64,000 nt of DNA from JAVVHH01 sp964657565 (GTDB lineage Bacteria; Pseudomonadota; Alphaproteobacteria; Acetobacterales; Acetobacteraceae), in assembly GCA_964657565.1 (NCBI GenBank), contig CAZZVQ010000014.1:1-64000 (forward strand), written 5' to 3'. A program made the translations under genes and the position numbers. Of this stretch, positions 32,370 to 41,060 are shown piece by piece (position 1 is the stretch's first letter; each line of letters opens with the position of its first letter). Under the pieces are notes generated by a model. It had not been told where the DNA came from and searched no databases. It saw only the letters and a program-made list of their open reading frames with translations.

Positions 32370-35300
32370 ACGTCGAGATCCCCCGTCATACCGCGACCGG
32401 CTACGCATTCTTCGTCCGTCGCCGGATCGCCACCACGCTTCTTGCCATGGGCTTGTTCGTGTTTGGGGTCACCGCGTTCATCGAGCTGCCCGTGTCGGCA
32501 CTTCCGGACGTCGAATATCCGACGATCATCGTCGAAGGCTTCATGCCGGGGGCCAGTGCCGACACGATGGCGACGGCCGTGGCCGCCCCGCTCGAGAAGC
32601 AGCTCGGGACGGTCACCGGCGTGATCTCGATGGTGTCGACCAACACGCCCGGCGTGGCGCACATCGAGATGCGGTTCGAGCTGGGTCGGAACATGTCCCA
32701 GGTGTCCGCGGAGCTTCAGTCGGACATCGACGCGGCCACGACCGACCTGCCCCCGGACATCCTGAACGTGCCCGGCTGGTACATTGACAACCCGAGCGAC
32801 ACCTCAGTGTTCGTCGTGGCACTGACCTCGGACCTGATGCCCCTCACCCAGGTCGACCTCTACGGCGACGCGGCCGTCGCGCGCCGCGCCACGTTGATCC
32901 CGGGGGTCCGCAAGTCGGCGAACTACGCCCGAGGCCAGGCGGCCATCCGGATCGACATCAACCCGCGGGCCCTGACCGCGCGCGGGCTGTCGATGGAGGA
33001 CGTACGCGCCGCGATCCGCGCGACGAGCGTCGACCAGGCGACCGGCAAGCTCGACGACAACAAGACGATCTCCACACTCTCGACGAACGGCCAGATCACC
33101 GACGTCGCCGGCTACCAGAACCTGGTGATCGCGACGCACGGGTTGGCGCTCGTCCGGCTGAAGGACGTGGCGAACGTCTCGCTCGGAATCCAGGACGAGG
33201 ACCAGATCGGCTTCTTCAACAATGACCCTGCGGTCGCTTTCGGCTTCAAACGAGCGCAGGGAGCGAACATCGTGCAGACGGTGGACAACATCCGTGACCG
33301 CCTGCCGGACATGCAGGCCGCCCTGCCTCCAGGCGTGAAGCTGCACGTCGCCGTGGACCGCTCCAAGGCCGTGCGACGGGCGATCCACGACATCGAGGTC
33401 ACGCTTGTCTTCACGACGCTGCTGGTGGTCGGCACGATCTTTGCCTTCCTCCGTCGCGTGTGGGCGACGCTGATACCGTCCATCACCATCCCGCTCTCGA
33501 TCCTTGCGACCTTCTTCGTCATGCATGCGCTCGGCTACACCCTCGACAATCTCTCGCTGATGGCGCTGACCGTGTCGGTCGGCTTCGTGGTCGACGACGC
33601 GATCGTGGTGATCGAGAACATCGCCCGCCATGTGGAGGAAGGTGCGTCGCCGATGCAGGCGGCGATCGACGGCGTGCGCGAGGTCGGGTTCACCATCCTC
33701 TCGATCACGCTGTCGCTCGTCGCGGTCTTCATACCGGTGCTGTTCATGGGAGGCCTCGTGGGGCGGCTTTTCCGCGAGTTCGGCGTCACGATCAGCGCCG
33801 CCGTCCTCATCTCGGCAGTGATCGCGCTGACTGTCGTCCCGATGATGGCCGGCATGCTGTTCACGCCCCAGCCCGCTAGAAGGAGCCGCGACCGGGGCGT
33901 CCTCGCAGCGATGACTCGACAATATGGGCGAAGCCTGGACTGGTTTTTGGCTCGAAAATACCTTGCCTTGACGCTGTTCGTCGCGATCACGGCGTCCACG
34001 GCCTACCTGTTCGTCATTATCCCGAAGGGCTTTCTGCCGCCGCAGAGCACCGGGGTTCTTTCCGGCAGCATCGAGATGGACCCTGACGTGGCATTGCCAG
34101 CGCAGGGCGAGATCACTCAGCAGGCCGTGGCGGTCGTGCTGAAGGATCCTGCGATCGAGAGCGCGGTGTCGTATCGGGATGGCCGCATGCTGATCCAGGT
34201 CTCCGGGGAGGCTGCGAAATCCGAGCCAATCAGGGACATCGTGGCGCGAATCAAAGGATCCGTTTCGAAGGCGCTGCCGGGCATAAAGTTCTACCTGCGG
34301 CCCCAGGCGGAGCTGGCGCTCAGCAGCTGGGTCGGGCACGCGGAGTATCAGTATTCTCTGACCGATCCCGACCGTGCGGAGTTGGCTGATTGGGCCCCGA
34401 GGCTGACCCAGGGACTCCAGGAGCTTCCCGGCCTGACGAACGTTAATCCGGATGAGGAGGACTATGGCCGAGAGGTGCACGTCGAGATCAATCGCGACCT
34501 CGCTTCCCGCCTCGGCGTGAGCGCGTCGGACGTTGCGCAGACGCTATACGACGCCTTCGGCCAACGGAGGGTCAGGAAGATCTACTCGGACGCTGGCCAG
34601 TCCTACGTCATCATGCAGGTGGCGCCCGAGTTCCAGCACGATGAGGACGCGATCGCGCCGCTCTACGTCCGCTCGTCGTCGAACCACCTGGTTCGCCTTG
34701 ACGCGGTCACGACGGTCCAGACGCGGTCGGCCGCCCTCACCGTGAAGCACAAAGACCAGCTTCCCGCCCTGAGCGTCAGCTTCGACTTGCGGCCCGGCGT
34801 CTCGCTCGGCGACGCTGTCAACCAGATCCGGACGATGGAGGCGGCGATCGGGAAGCCCATCGCGCTGCAGACCGCGTTCGAAGGCGCTGCCGGAGAGTTC
34901 GAGAAATCACTGCGCTCGGAACCCTTCCTGATTGGAGCGTCCGTGCTGGTCGTCTACATCGTCCTGGGCATCATGTACGAAAGCTTCCTCGACCCCCTCG
35001 TCATCCTGTCCGCGCTTCCCCTGGCCGGACCCGGAGCCCTCCTGATGCTCATGGAGACCGGCTACGACCTGAGCATGATCGCGGTTGTCGGCATGCTGCT
35101 GCTCATCGGCATCGTGAAGAAGAACTCAATCATGATGCTCGATTTCGCGACCTCCCGCCGGAGAGAGGGAGCGTCCGCGGCGACCGCGATCAGGGATGCG
35201 GCCGTGATCCGCTTCCGGCCTATCATGATGACGACGATCGCGGCGTTGGTCGGGACTCTGCCGCTGGCCATAGGCACCGGGACCGGCTTCGAGCTCCGTC

Positions 35301-35473
35301 GCCCCCTCGGCCTGTGCGTTGTGGGCGGCCTGCTCCTCAGCCAATTTCTGACGCTCTATTTCACGCCTCCGATCTACGTCCTCGTCGACCGGCTCAAGCG
35401 GAAGGGGCCGGTCACCGTGGGTCGACAAGGTTTGGACGTGGAAGTGATATCCGAGCGCGCGACGGTGCGCTGA
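32366..35473 (+). CDS. RND multidrug efflux pump, HAE-1/MdtB-like
   Basis: A 1035-residue RND permease with twelve predicted membrane helices and two large periplasmic loops. N-terminal family marks are FVRRRIATTLLAMGLFVFGV and LPVSALPDVEYPTIIVEGFM. Helix 4 contains LMALTVSVGFVVDDAIVVIE with the two adjacent aspartates of the proton relay. Later marks are NPDEEDYGREVHVEINRD and IGIVKKNSIMMLDFA. It pumps drugs or bile-salt-like amphiphiles by proton antiport. It forms an operon with the adaptor; specificity cannot be deduced. The operon is divergent from the exported methyltransferase gene. Confidence 0.94.
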   Translation: MNVEIPRHTATGYAFFVRRRIATTLLAMGLFVFGVTAFIELPVSALPDVEYPTIIVEGFMPGASADTMATAVAAPLEKQLGTVTGVISMVSTNTPGVAHIEMRFELGRNMSQVSAELQSDIDAATTDLPPDILNVPGWYIDNPSDTSVFVVALTSDLMPLTQVDLYGDAAVARRATLIPGVRKSANYARGQAAIRIDINPRALTARGLSMEDVRAAIRATSVDQATGKLDDNKTISTLSTNGQITDVAGYQNLVIATHGLALVRLKDVANVSLGIQDEDQIGFFNNDPAVAFGFKRAQGANIVQTVDNIRDRLPDMQAALPPGVKLHVAVDRSKAVRRAIHDIEVTLVFTTLLVVGTIFAFLRRVWATLIPSITIPLSILATFFVMHALGYTLDNLSLMALTVSVGFVVDDAIVVIENIARHVEEGASPMQAAIDGVREVGFTILSITLSLVAVFIPVLFMGGLVGRLFREFGVTISAAVLISAVIALTVVPMMAGMLFTPQPARRSRDRGVLAAMTRQYGRSLDWFLARKYLALTLFVAITASTAYLFVIIPKGFLPPQSTGVLSGSIEMDPDVALPAQGEITQQAVAVVLKDPAIESAVSYRDGRMLIQVSGEAAKSEPIRDIVARIKGSVSKALPGIKFYLRPQAELALSSWVGHAEYQYSLTDPDRAELADWAPRLTQGLQELPGLTNVNPDEEDYGREVHVEINRDLASRLGVSASDVAQTLYDAFGQRRVRKIYSDAGQSYVIMQVAPEFQHDEDAIAPLYVRSSSNHLVRLDAVTTVQTRSAALTVKHKDQLPALSVSFDLRPGVSLGDAVNQIRTMEAAIGKPIALQTAFEGAAGEFEKSLRSEPFLIGASVLVVYIVLGIMYESFLDPLVILSALPLAGPGALLMLMETGYDLSMIAVVGMLLLIGIVKKNSIMMLDFATSRRREGASAATAIRDAAVIRFRPIMMTTIAALVGTLPLAIGTGTGFELRRPLGLCVVGGLLLSQFLTLYFTPPIYVLVDRLKRKGPVTVGRQGLDVEVISERATVR

Positions 35474-35615
35474 ATGCGCTCGCATTCCAGCTTCACTGAG
35501 GCCATAGAAAGCTTATCGTAACGCGGGAAATTCATGGAAACGAAGGAAGTCAACGCGTCACTAGTCGTTCCAGACACGGGCACCCTCCGTCGAAGCGGGC
35601 GCTGTGTCCCGGCGA

Positions 35616-36119
35616 TCAGCGACCACAGAGCGCGACGCGCACTTCCGTCAACACCTCGCCAAGCCAGTTGGTGCCCCGCCAGGTCTCGCGCTGTCGCGCG
35701 CGCGGGTCGTCCCTGGCCAGCCCGATGCCCCAGACGCGGTCCTGCGGCGACGCCTCCACCAGGGTCGTCCCGCAGGTCTGCCTGAGCCGTTCCAGGAGGT
35801 CCGGATGCTGGCCGAACTTCGCCGTGTTGCCCCGGAAGACGACGTCGCGCGCTACTGCGGCCCAGGTATCGGCTACGAAGCCGGCGACCCTTCGGCCGAG
35901 CGCCTTCTGCCCTGCGGGATCGGTCTCCGCCAGGATCGCTTCCGCCACGGCGGCGTCGCCGAACAGCCGCGCTTTACGCCAGTGCATCCACTGCTCGCAG
36001 CAGGTGAACGGGGCGCCTTCTATCGTCATGGACCGTGGGTAGAACTGGCTGCATTCCGCATGGGGCGCCCCCTCGCGATGCGTCCAGAAGAAGGTGAACT
36101 GTTCTGGGTCCGTAGTCAT
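35616..36119 (-). CDS. NADAR family protein (YbiA-like N-glycosidase)
   Basis: A 167-residue NADAR-domain protein. Diagnostic pieces are FYPRSMTIEGAPFTCCEQWM followed by HWRKARLFGD, LGRRVAGFVADTW, KFGQHPDLLERLRQTCGTTL and the ending GTNWLGEVLTEVR. Members remove ADP-ribose from guanine or cleave riboflavin-pathway intermediates, and many sit near ADP-ribosylating defence or toxin genes. The ATG at 36119 is favoured over one six codons earlier. No partner DarT-like gene is seen nearby, only a small unknown ORF upstream. Confidence 0.88.
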   Translation of the reverse strand: MTTDPEQFTFFWTHREGAPHAECSQFYPRSMTIEGAPFTCCEQWMHWRKARLFGDAAVAEAILAETDPAGQKALGRRVAGFVADTWAAVARDVVFRGNTAKFGQHPDLLERLRQTCGTTLVEASPQDRVWGIGLARDDPRARQRETWRGTNWLGEVLTEVRVALCGR

Positions 36120-36191
36120 GCTGGACCATACCCCCAAAAGATCCTGTTCTGTCCACGGCGCACGGGTCCGTCAGCGCGAACGGCGGCCGAC

Positions 36192-36398
36192 TCACCGTCC
36201 ATCGCACCCGGGTCCGGGCAGGGCTGCGCGGGTCAGGTGACGCAGCAGCGGGCTGGCATCGAAGCGGCCGGCATAGGCGGGGTCGGTCAGGTAGCTGACA
36301 CGGTGAAGCAGGTAAGGCGGCTCGCCGGAGACCAGCACGCATCTGTCCCATGCTGCCGAGTGAGGCAGTAACAAAACGGTGAGCCTCTTGATGGCCAC
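36192..36398 (-). CDS. Unknown 68-residue ORF upstream of the NADAR gene
   Basis: A short frame reading MAIKRLTVLLLPHSAAWDRC, then SGEPPYLLHRVSYLTD and AGRFDASPLLRHLTRAALPG. The latter two-thirds have the third-position GC bias of real genes here, suggesting a true coding piece, possibly the 3' end of a lost gene. I do not recognise a family. It is 72 bases upstream of the NADAR start on the same strand. Confidence 0.3.
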   Translation of the reverse strand: MAIKRLTVLLLPHSAAWDRCVLVSGEPPYLLHRVSYLTDPAYAGRFDASPLLRHLTRAALPGPGCDGR

Positions 36399-36704
36399 GA
36401 AGCCTTTTCAAAATCCGAGCAGTCAAATGCCTCTCAGGGTTTGGCAGCGTACCGACGATGATGGCTGAAATGCAGTTTCGGTTCCGCTGCTACCCGCCCC
36501 CGATCAGGAGCCGGTCGGCTTCGGCGGTCACGGCACTGATCACCAGACCAGCAGGTGACACCTCCTGGAATGACGCGCGTCGCGTGCGAAGCTCTCCCCG
36601 AATCGTGCCGACGCAGCCTACCCGACCTGCACCGAGAGTGAGTCAGCGCCCCTTTTGGATGCCGATCAGGGGATCCCGTCTACATTCCGGTTGACAGCCA
36701 AAGA
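36399..36704. other. Intergenic stretch with no recognised gene
   Basis: About 300 bases between the unknown ORF and the ankyrin gene. Short frames on the plus strand are Arg/Pro-rich and look non-coding. No repeats or terminator were seen. Confidence 0.4.
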
Positions 36705-37325
36705 TCAGGCCTTGACGGCGAGCATGGACGCAAGGCGATCCCAGGCCGGGGCATTCGCCTCCGTTCGCGGCGGCATGTGGTCCGATGCAAGTTGCCGATC
36801 GAGGTCGACGGCCTCTGGCGCCGCACCCGCATCCAGAAGGATCGTGACCATCGCGACATCCAGCCTACTGGCGGCGATCCCGAGCGCGGTCATTCCCTCG
36901 ATGCCGCTATAGCTGTCGATCGTACGGTCCGCCCCCTTCGCCAGCAGCTGCCTCGCCAATTGGTGGTTGCCCTCCGACACCGCCCACCGCAGCGGCGAGT
37001 CCCCCTCCTCACCCATCACGTTCGGGTCGGCCCCCATCTCGAGCAGGAAAGCGGCGGCGTCCATGCGATCGTTGAACAGTGCGGTCAGCAGAGGTGTGCC
37101 GCCGCCAATGTCAGGGAAGGTCGCGTCGATCCCGGCCCCGTGCCGCAGCAGCATGGGGATGGCTTCGGCCGGGCCGCCATCGTCCAGGGCGACAATGGCC
37201 GCGTGTAGCGGACGCAGCCGGACCCACTCGTCCTTGATCTGGTTGGGGTCCGCTCCGGCTTTCAGCAGCCGAGCCAGCAGGTCCAGGTCATGGGCGGCGA
37301 TGGCGGCGAACAACGCTTGGCTCAT
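36705..37325 (-). CDS. Ankyrin-repeat protein, candidate immunity protein
   Basis: A 206-residue protein made of about five ankyrin repeats: DLLARLLKAGADPNQI, RPLHAAIVALDD, IPMLLRHGAGIDATF, GTPLLTALFNDRMDAAAFLL, DSPLRWAVSEGNHQLARQLL, TALGIAASRLDVAMVTILL. There is no signal peptide. Its start overlaps the stop of the preceding Gly-zipper gene by 4 bp, so the two are made together. Ankyrin proteins coupled to effector genes are often immunity proteins; that role is inferred from the DUF4123-effector arrangement. Confidence 0.85.
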   Translation of the reverse strand: MSQALFAAIAAHDLDLLARLLKAGADPNQIKDEWVRLRPLHAAIVALDDGGPAEAIPMLLRHGAGIDATFPDIGGGTPLLTALFNDRMDAAAFLLEMGADPNVMGEEGDSPLRWAVSEGNHQLARQLLAKGADRTIDSYSGIEGMTALGIAASRLDVAMVTILLDAGAAPEAVDLDRQLASDHMPPRTEANAPAWDRLASMLAVKA

Positions 37326-37930
37326 GACACGGGCGGACCATCGGGCGGGCACTGCCTGCTCTCGAGTTCTTCCATGCCCCGGATCCCTTTGTCCAAATCT
37401 TCCACCGCTTGCTTGTGCCCCTCGTCCGTAGCGCCTGCAAAACATTCGTCCTGGACGCGCTGCCGCGCGTCCCGAAGCTTGCGTAGGCCCTCGAGCCTGC
37501 GCCGCACATCGGCGCATGACACGGCCGACAGCTTCTTGGCGTTGCCCGACTTGAACGCCGGGTTGGTGAACAGGCTGCTCTGGGCTTGATCCTTGGCCGC
37601 CTCGAGTTCCTTCAACCTGTCGTCGTCGCAGGTCTGGCCGGGCTTGGACCGGGTTCCGGCACAGGTCGGGCAGACCACCTTGGCGTCGCTGCCGGCCTTG
37701 CTGCCTTCGTCCGCCTTCTCGTTGGCATGGTTCATGTGCTTGGCCAGCCACTCGGCCAGGGCGGACCCGGCAAGTTGTCCGGTGTAGCCACCCAGCCGGC
37801 GTCCCAGCATGGCACCCGGAACGATGGCCTCGGGGCCGAACAATCCCCCGACCGCCCCGCCCAGGACACCGCCCAGCCACTGTCCCCCGACGCCGCCGAT
37901 GGCACCACCGGCCGCTCCAGCCCCGCTCAT
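37322..37930 (-). CDS. Candidate type VI secretion effector: glycine-zipper N-terminus and Cys-rich C-terminus
   Basis: A 202-residue protein. Residues 1-65 are Gly/Ala-rich with repeated GxxxG spacing (GGAIGGVGGQWLGG, GGAVGGLFG), a pattern of membrane-inserting glycine zippers. Residues 85-200 hold a CPTC zinc-like motif, CDDDRLKELEAAKDQAQSSL, NPAFKSGNAKKLSAVSCADV and ARQRVQDECFAG. I associate this C-terminal pattern with small proteins beside type VI genes but have no named family for it. It follows the DUF4123 adaptor by 15 bases and overlaps the ankyrin gene, the classic adaptor-effector-immunity order. Confidence 0.6.
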   Translation of the reverse strand: MSGAGAAGGAIGGVGGQWLGGVLGGAVGGLFGPEAIVPGAMLGRRLGGYTGQLAGSALAEWLAKHMNHANEKADEGSKAGSDAKVVCPTCAGTRSKPGQTCDDDRLKELEAAKDQAQSSLFTNPAFKSGNAKKLSAVSCADVRRRLEGLRKLRDARQRVQDECFAGATDEGHKQAVEDLDKGIRGMEELESRQCPPDGPPVS

Positions 37931-37945
37931 CGCCCGTGCACGCCC

Positions 37946-38938
37946 TCAGCCACCACGCTGCTGCATCTGGCCGGCCAGCATGACGATCATCTGCCGCACC
38001 TGGTCGTCGGGCGAGCTGCCGCCATGACGGATGAAGTCCAGCGCCCCCGGCGTCCGCGCCACCTGCCCCTCGCTGGCCATCACCAGGTAAGCCCAGCGCT
38101 TGTGCCCGGCCTCCGTCCGTATCCCGAGCTGCCGCCCGCTCGTGTCCGCCTCCCGCACGAAGGTCTGCAGTTCCCGGTCGGAATAGGACGGCATGGCTTC
38201 CGGAAACACGTCACGGAGGTAGTCGGCCACGCGCGAATGCGATTCTGCGACGCGTCGCGCCGTGAGGGCCTCCACCTGCTCGGGCCGGATCGTGAGCGGT
38301 CCAGCCGGCGAAACGGGCCAACCGGGATCTGCGACGACCCGTTTGGCGCCGTGGCCATCCAGGGGGTCGAACACGATCTCGCAGGCCGGACCGAGCAGAC
38401 GGTTGAACTGCGTTTCGTCCAGGCAAGGCAGCAGCGCCCCCAACACGCCGGGATCCCAGTGCCGGAAGAGCACCGACCTCCAGCCCCGGTCACCGGGATC
38501 GTCCGGATCCGGCCCGAGCCGGCCGGCGGCCGCCCAAACCGGCAGGCGCACCATGTTCAACCGCCGCAGGTGGTGGAACAGGGCCACGTCGCCGGCCGGA
38601 CACGACCAGAATACCATGGCAGGGAGGCTGCCGACGAGGTCCAGCGCGAGGTCGACGTCCCCAGAACTCGGCATGCGCACGAGCCACGGCCCGTGCCGCT
38701 CCACGTCCTGGTTCCCATGACCCAGGAACAACGACCGTGCGGACAGCCCGGCTGGAAGATCGTCGAAATGACCACCATCCATGATCCCGAACAGCTGGGG
38801 CTTCATGCCGCTCGCGGCAAAGGCCAGCGTCGATGGTGTCCGCGGTGCGGCCCGTGCGTCACGAGGTCGCACGACGTCGACCTCACTGGCATCTGGCGCT
38901 CGGCCGCCCGGTTCCGGCAAAATCCGCTCCGTCACCAT
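37946..38938 (-). CDS. DUF4123 domain protein (type VI secretion effector adaptor/chaperone)
   Basis: A 330-residue protein whose residues 45-175 match DUF4123: MKPQLFGIMDGGHFDDLPAG, RHGPWLVRMP, FWSCPAGDVALFHHLRRL, SVLFRHWDPGVLGALLPCLD, FNRLLGPACEIVF. DUF4123 proteins (Tap/TEC) load specific effectors on VgrG before secretion. The C-terminal 140 residues are helical (VADYLRDVFPEAM). The first 44 residues are weakly conserved and an internal start at M45 is possible. No VgrG, Hcp or sheath gene is in the window, so the secretion apparatus must be elsewhere. Confidence 0.82.
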   Translation of the reverse strand: MVTERILPEPGGRAPDASEVDVVRPRDARAAPRTPSTLAFAASGMKPQLFGIMDGGHFDDLPAGLSARSLFLGHGNQDVERHGPWLVRMPSSGDVDLALDLVGSLPAMVFWSCPAGDVALFHHLRRLNMVRLPVWAAAGRLGPDPDDPGDRGWRSVLFRHWDPGVLGALLPCLDETQFNRLLGPACEIVFDPLDGHGAKRVVADPGWPVSPAGPLTIRPEQVEALTARRVAESHSRVADYLRDVFPEAMPSYSDRELQTFVREADTSGRQLGIRTEAGHKRWAYLVMASEGQVARTPGALDFIRHGGSSPDDQVRQMIVMLAGQMQQRGG

Positions 38939-39190
38939 CGCGCGCGGCGCCTCATATGAGACTGAGGGCGATGGCGAAAAGGACTTGGTGGTTCACGTCA
39001 TCCCCTTTGCAGCAATTCGGCCTGGCGGCAGTCCTGGCCGTGGGAGGATACTTTCCCCCTGGTAGTCAGCCAAGGACCTTCCCATCCCCGCCGACACCCG
39101 ACCAGCCCGAGCTGCTGAGCAGGACAATCCCGCGTGCAATCGGCAGTTTAACCGCGCCCGCTGGGCCTTTCAGGCGTCCTGGAAAACATC

Positions 39191-39466
39191 AGACCCATTT
39201 CATGGGAGGCTCTGGCGGCGGTGGTCGAGAACGGCCCGTCGGTTGCGTTGCATGGCGTGGTGCGGTGGCGATTGGTCGATCTGTGCCACTGGGTGTGGCA
39301 GACGTTTCGGATCAGCCTCTCGCCGCAGACGATGAACCGCGAGCTTCGTGCGATGCACTACGGCAAGCTATCCGTGCGGCCGCGCCATCATAGTCAGGCC
39401 GAAGGGGCGATCGCGCTTTTAAAAGCGTTTCCCCGGCCTGCTGGTATGGGCACTCGCGCCCGATGA
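39191..39466 (+). mobile_element. Remnant of IS630-family transposase (N-terminal part)
   Basis: An open frame without a proper start reads ISWEALAAVVENGPSVALHG, VVRWRLVDLCHWVWQTFRIS and RELRAMHYGKLSVRPRHHSQ, then degenerates before the DDE catalytic domain. This is the paired HTH region of IS630/IS630-Spn1 transposases. The preceding 250 bases (38939-39190) show no gene. It marks the boundary between the effector module and the liv operon. Confidence 0.7.
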
Positions 39467-39574
39467 TCGAAGTTGCTCCAGACCGCAAACGATGCGTCGG
39501 AACGAACGTGAGTAGAGGCCATCACACTATAGGCTCGGCGCGCCGCGCATCTTCGCCGACCGCAAGTGATCTCC

Positions 39575-40312
39575 TCAGGTGGCCGCCACCGGCCTGGCCT
39601 CTGCCGCCCGCCTCAGCCCAATCAACTCGTCCAGCTTGGTGGGGTCACTTTGTAGTGCCAACGAAGGGCCGGAAAAACTCTCGCGCCCCCCGGATAACAC
39701 GATGGCCTCGTCCGCCAGCCCCAGGGCAAACGCCAGATGCTGTTCGGCCAACAGGATCGCGATATCGCCGGTGCCGGCCAACGAGCGAATACACGCGCCG
39801 ACTTCGGCGACAATGATCGGGGCCAAGCCTTCGAGTGGCTCGTCCAGCAAGAGCAAGGCCGGATTACTCATCAAGGCCCGGCCGATGGCCAACATCTGCT
39901 GCTCTCCGCCCGAGAGCTGGTTGCCACGGTTGGTGCGTCGCTCCCGCAGACGGGGAAACAGGCCGTATACCGCGCGGATCGTCCATCGCCCGCTCCGGCT
40001 GGCGACAGCCAGGTGTTCTTCGACGGTGAGCGACGGGAAGACGTCGCGTCCCTGTGGCACCCAGGCGATGCCGGCACCGACCCGGGCAGAGGCGGATAGC
40101 CGGGCCAGGTCGCGTCCGCGTGACAGGATACGCCCGCGGCGAAGCGGCAGATGGCCCATAATCGCGAGCATCAGGCTGGATTTGCCGACCCCGTTGCGCC
40201 CCAGCAGGGCGGTCGTCTGTCCGGCGCGGATGGACAGCGACACGTCCTCCAGCACCAGCCCGGCTCCGTAACCGGCACTTACCGCTTCCATCTGCAGCAT
40301 GGGGTCAGCCAT
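39575..40312 (-). CDS. livF: Branched-chain amino acid-type ABC transporter ATPase LivF
   Basis: A 245-residue ATPase. Walker A GRNGVGKSSLMLAIMGHLPL, the LivF-specific AWVPQGRDVFPSLTVEEHLA, signature NQLSGGEQQMLAIGRALM, Walker B ALLLLDEPLEGLAP and H-loop LLAEQHLAFALGLAD are all present. It powers a HAAT-family importer. The start ATG at 40312 overlaps livG by 8 bp. Last gene of the leftward livKHMGF operon. Confidence 0.92.
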   Translation of the reverse strand: MADPMLQMEAVSAGYGAGLVLEDVSLSIRAGQTTALLGRNGVGKSSLMLAIMGHLPLRRGRILSRGRDLARLSASARVGAGIAWVPQGRDVFPSLTVEEHLAVASRSGRWTIRAVYGLFPRLRERRTNRGNQLSGGEQQMLAIGRALMSNPALLLLDEPLEGLAPIIVAEVGACIRSLAGTGDIAILLAEQHLAFALGLADEAIVLSGGRESFSGPSLALQSDPTKLDELIGLRRAAEARPVAAT

Positions 40313-41060
40313 CGGCGCCGGCTCCGAGATACGTCTCGCGCACGCCGGCATGGCAGGCGATCTCGGCGGGCGTGCCCTCGCACAGGATCCGGCCCTCGAC
40401 CAGCACGGTGATCCTCTGCGCGAAGCGGAACACGAGATCCATGTCATGCTCCACGAACAGGACCGCGACGTCGGGCGGCAGCGCCGTGATGGCGTCGAAC
40501 AGCACGTCGCTCTCGGCGCGCGGCACGCCGGCCGCGGGCTCGTCGAGCAGCAGCACGCGGGGGCGCAACGCCATGGCGAGCACAATCTCGAGCAGCCGCT
40601 GCCGGCCATAGGCCAGCGCCTGCGTCGGCCGATCTGCGACATCCTGCAGTCCGAAGCGGTCGAGCAGCGCTGAAGCCTCGTCGATGGCGTCGTCGCACCG
40701 GCTCAGGCGACGGAACGGGTTCCACCCAATCCCCAGCCGTTGGCAGATTGCGAGCGCCACGGACTCACGCGGGGTGAAGCTGGGAAACAGCGTGTTGATC
40801 TGGAACGTCCGCCCCAATCCACGCCGTACCCGCGCCTCGGTGGGTAGCGATGTCACGTCCTCGCCGTGCAGGTGGATGGAGCCGGCGGATGGGGTGACGG
40901 CACCGGTCAGCAACCCGAGGAACGTGCTCTTTCCGGCGCCGTTCGGACCGATCAGCGCATGCCTGGCGCCGGCAGGCAGGTGGAAGTCGACGCAGTCCGT
41001 CACCTTCAGCCCGGCGAAGTTCTTGCTCAAGCCCGCCGTCCGCAGCGCGCTGGCCGTCAT
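40305..41060 (-). CDS. livG: Branched-chain amino acid-type ABC transporter ATPase LivG
   Basis: A 251-residue ATPase with Walker A IGPNGAGKSTFLGLLTGAVT, a LivG-type GLGRTFQINTLFPSFTPRES, Walker B VLLLDEPAAGVPRAE and H-loop LFVEHDMDLVFRFAQRI. The signature region ALAYGRQRLLEIVLAMAL keeps the LivG-typical YGxQR form in place of LSGGQ. Overlaps livM by 4 bp. Confidence 0.92.
   Translation of the reverse strand: MTASALRTAGLSKNFAGLKVTDCVDFHLPAGARHALIGPNGAGKSTFLGLLTGAVTPSAGSIHLHGEDVTSLPTEARVRRGLGRTFQINTLFPSFTPRESVALAICQRLGIGWNPFRRLSRCDDAIDEASALLDRFGLQDVADRPTQALAYGRQRLLEIVLAMALRPRVLLLDEPAAGVPRAESDVLFDAITALPPDVAVLFVEHDMDLVFRFAQRITVLVEGRILCEGTPAEIACHAGVRETYLGAGADG

Noticed and set aside
32804..34480. 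A 558-codon minus-strand frame opposite the RND pump
   Set aside because: Arg/Asp/His-rich shadow frame of the pump gene with no family resemblance.
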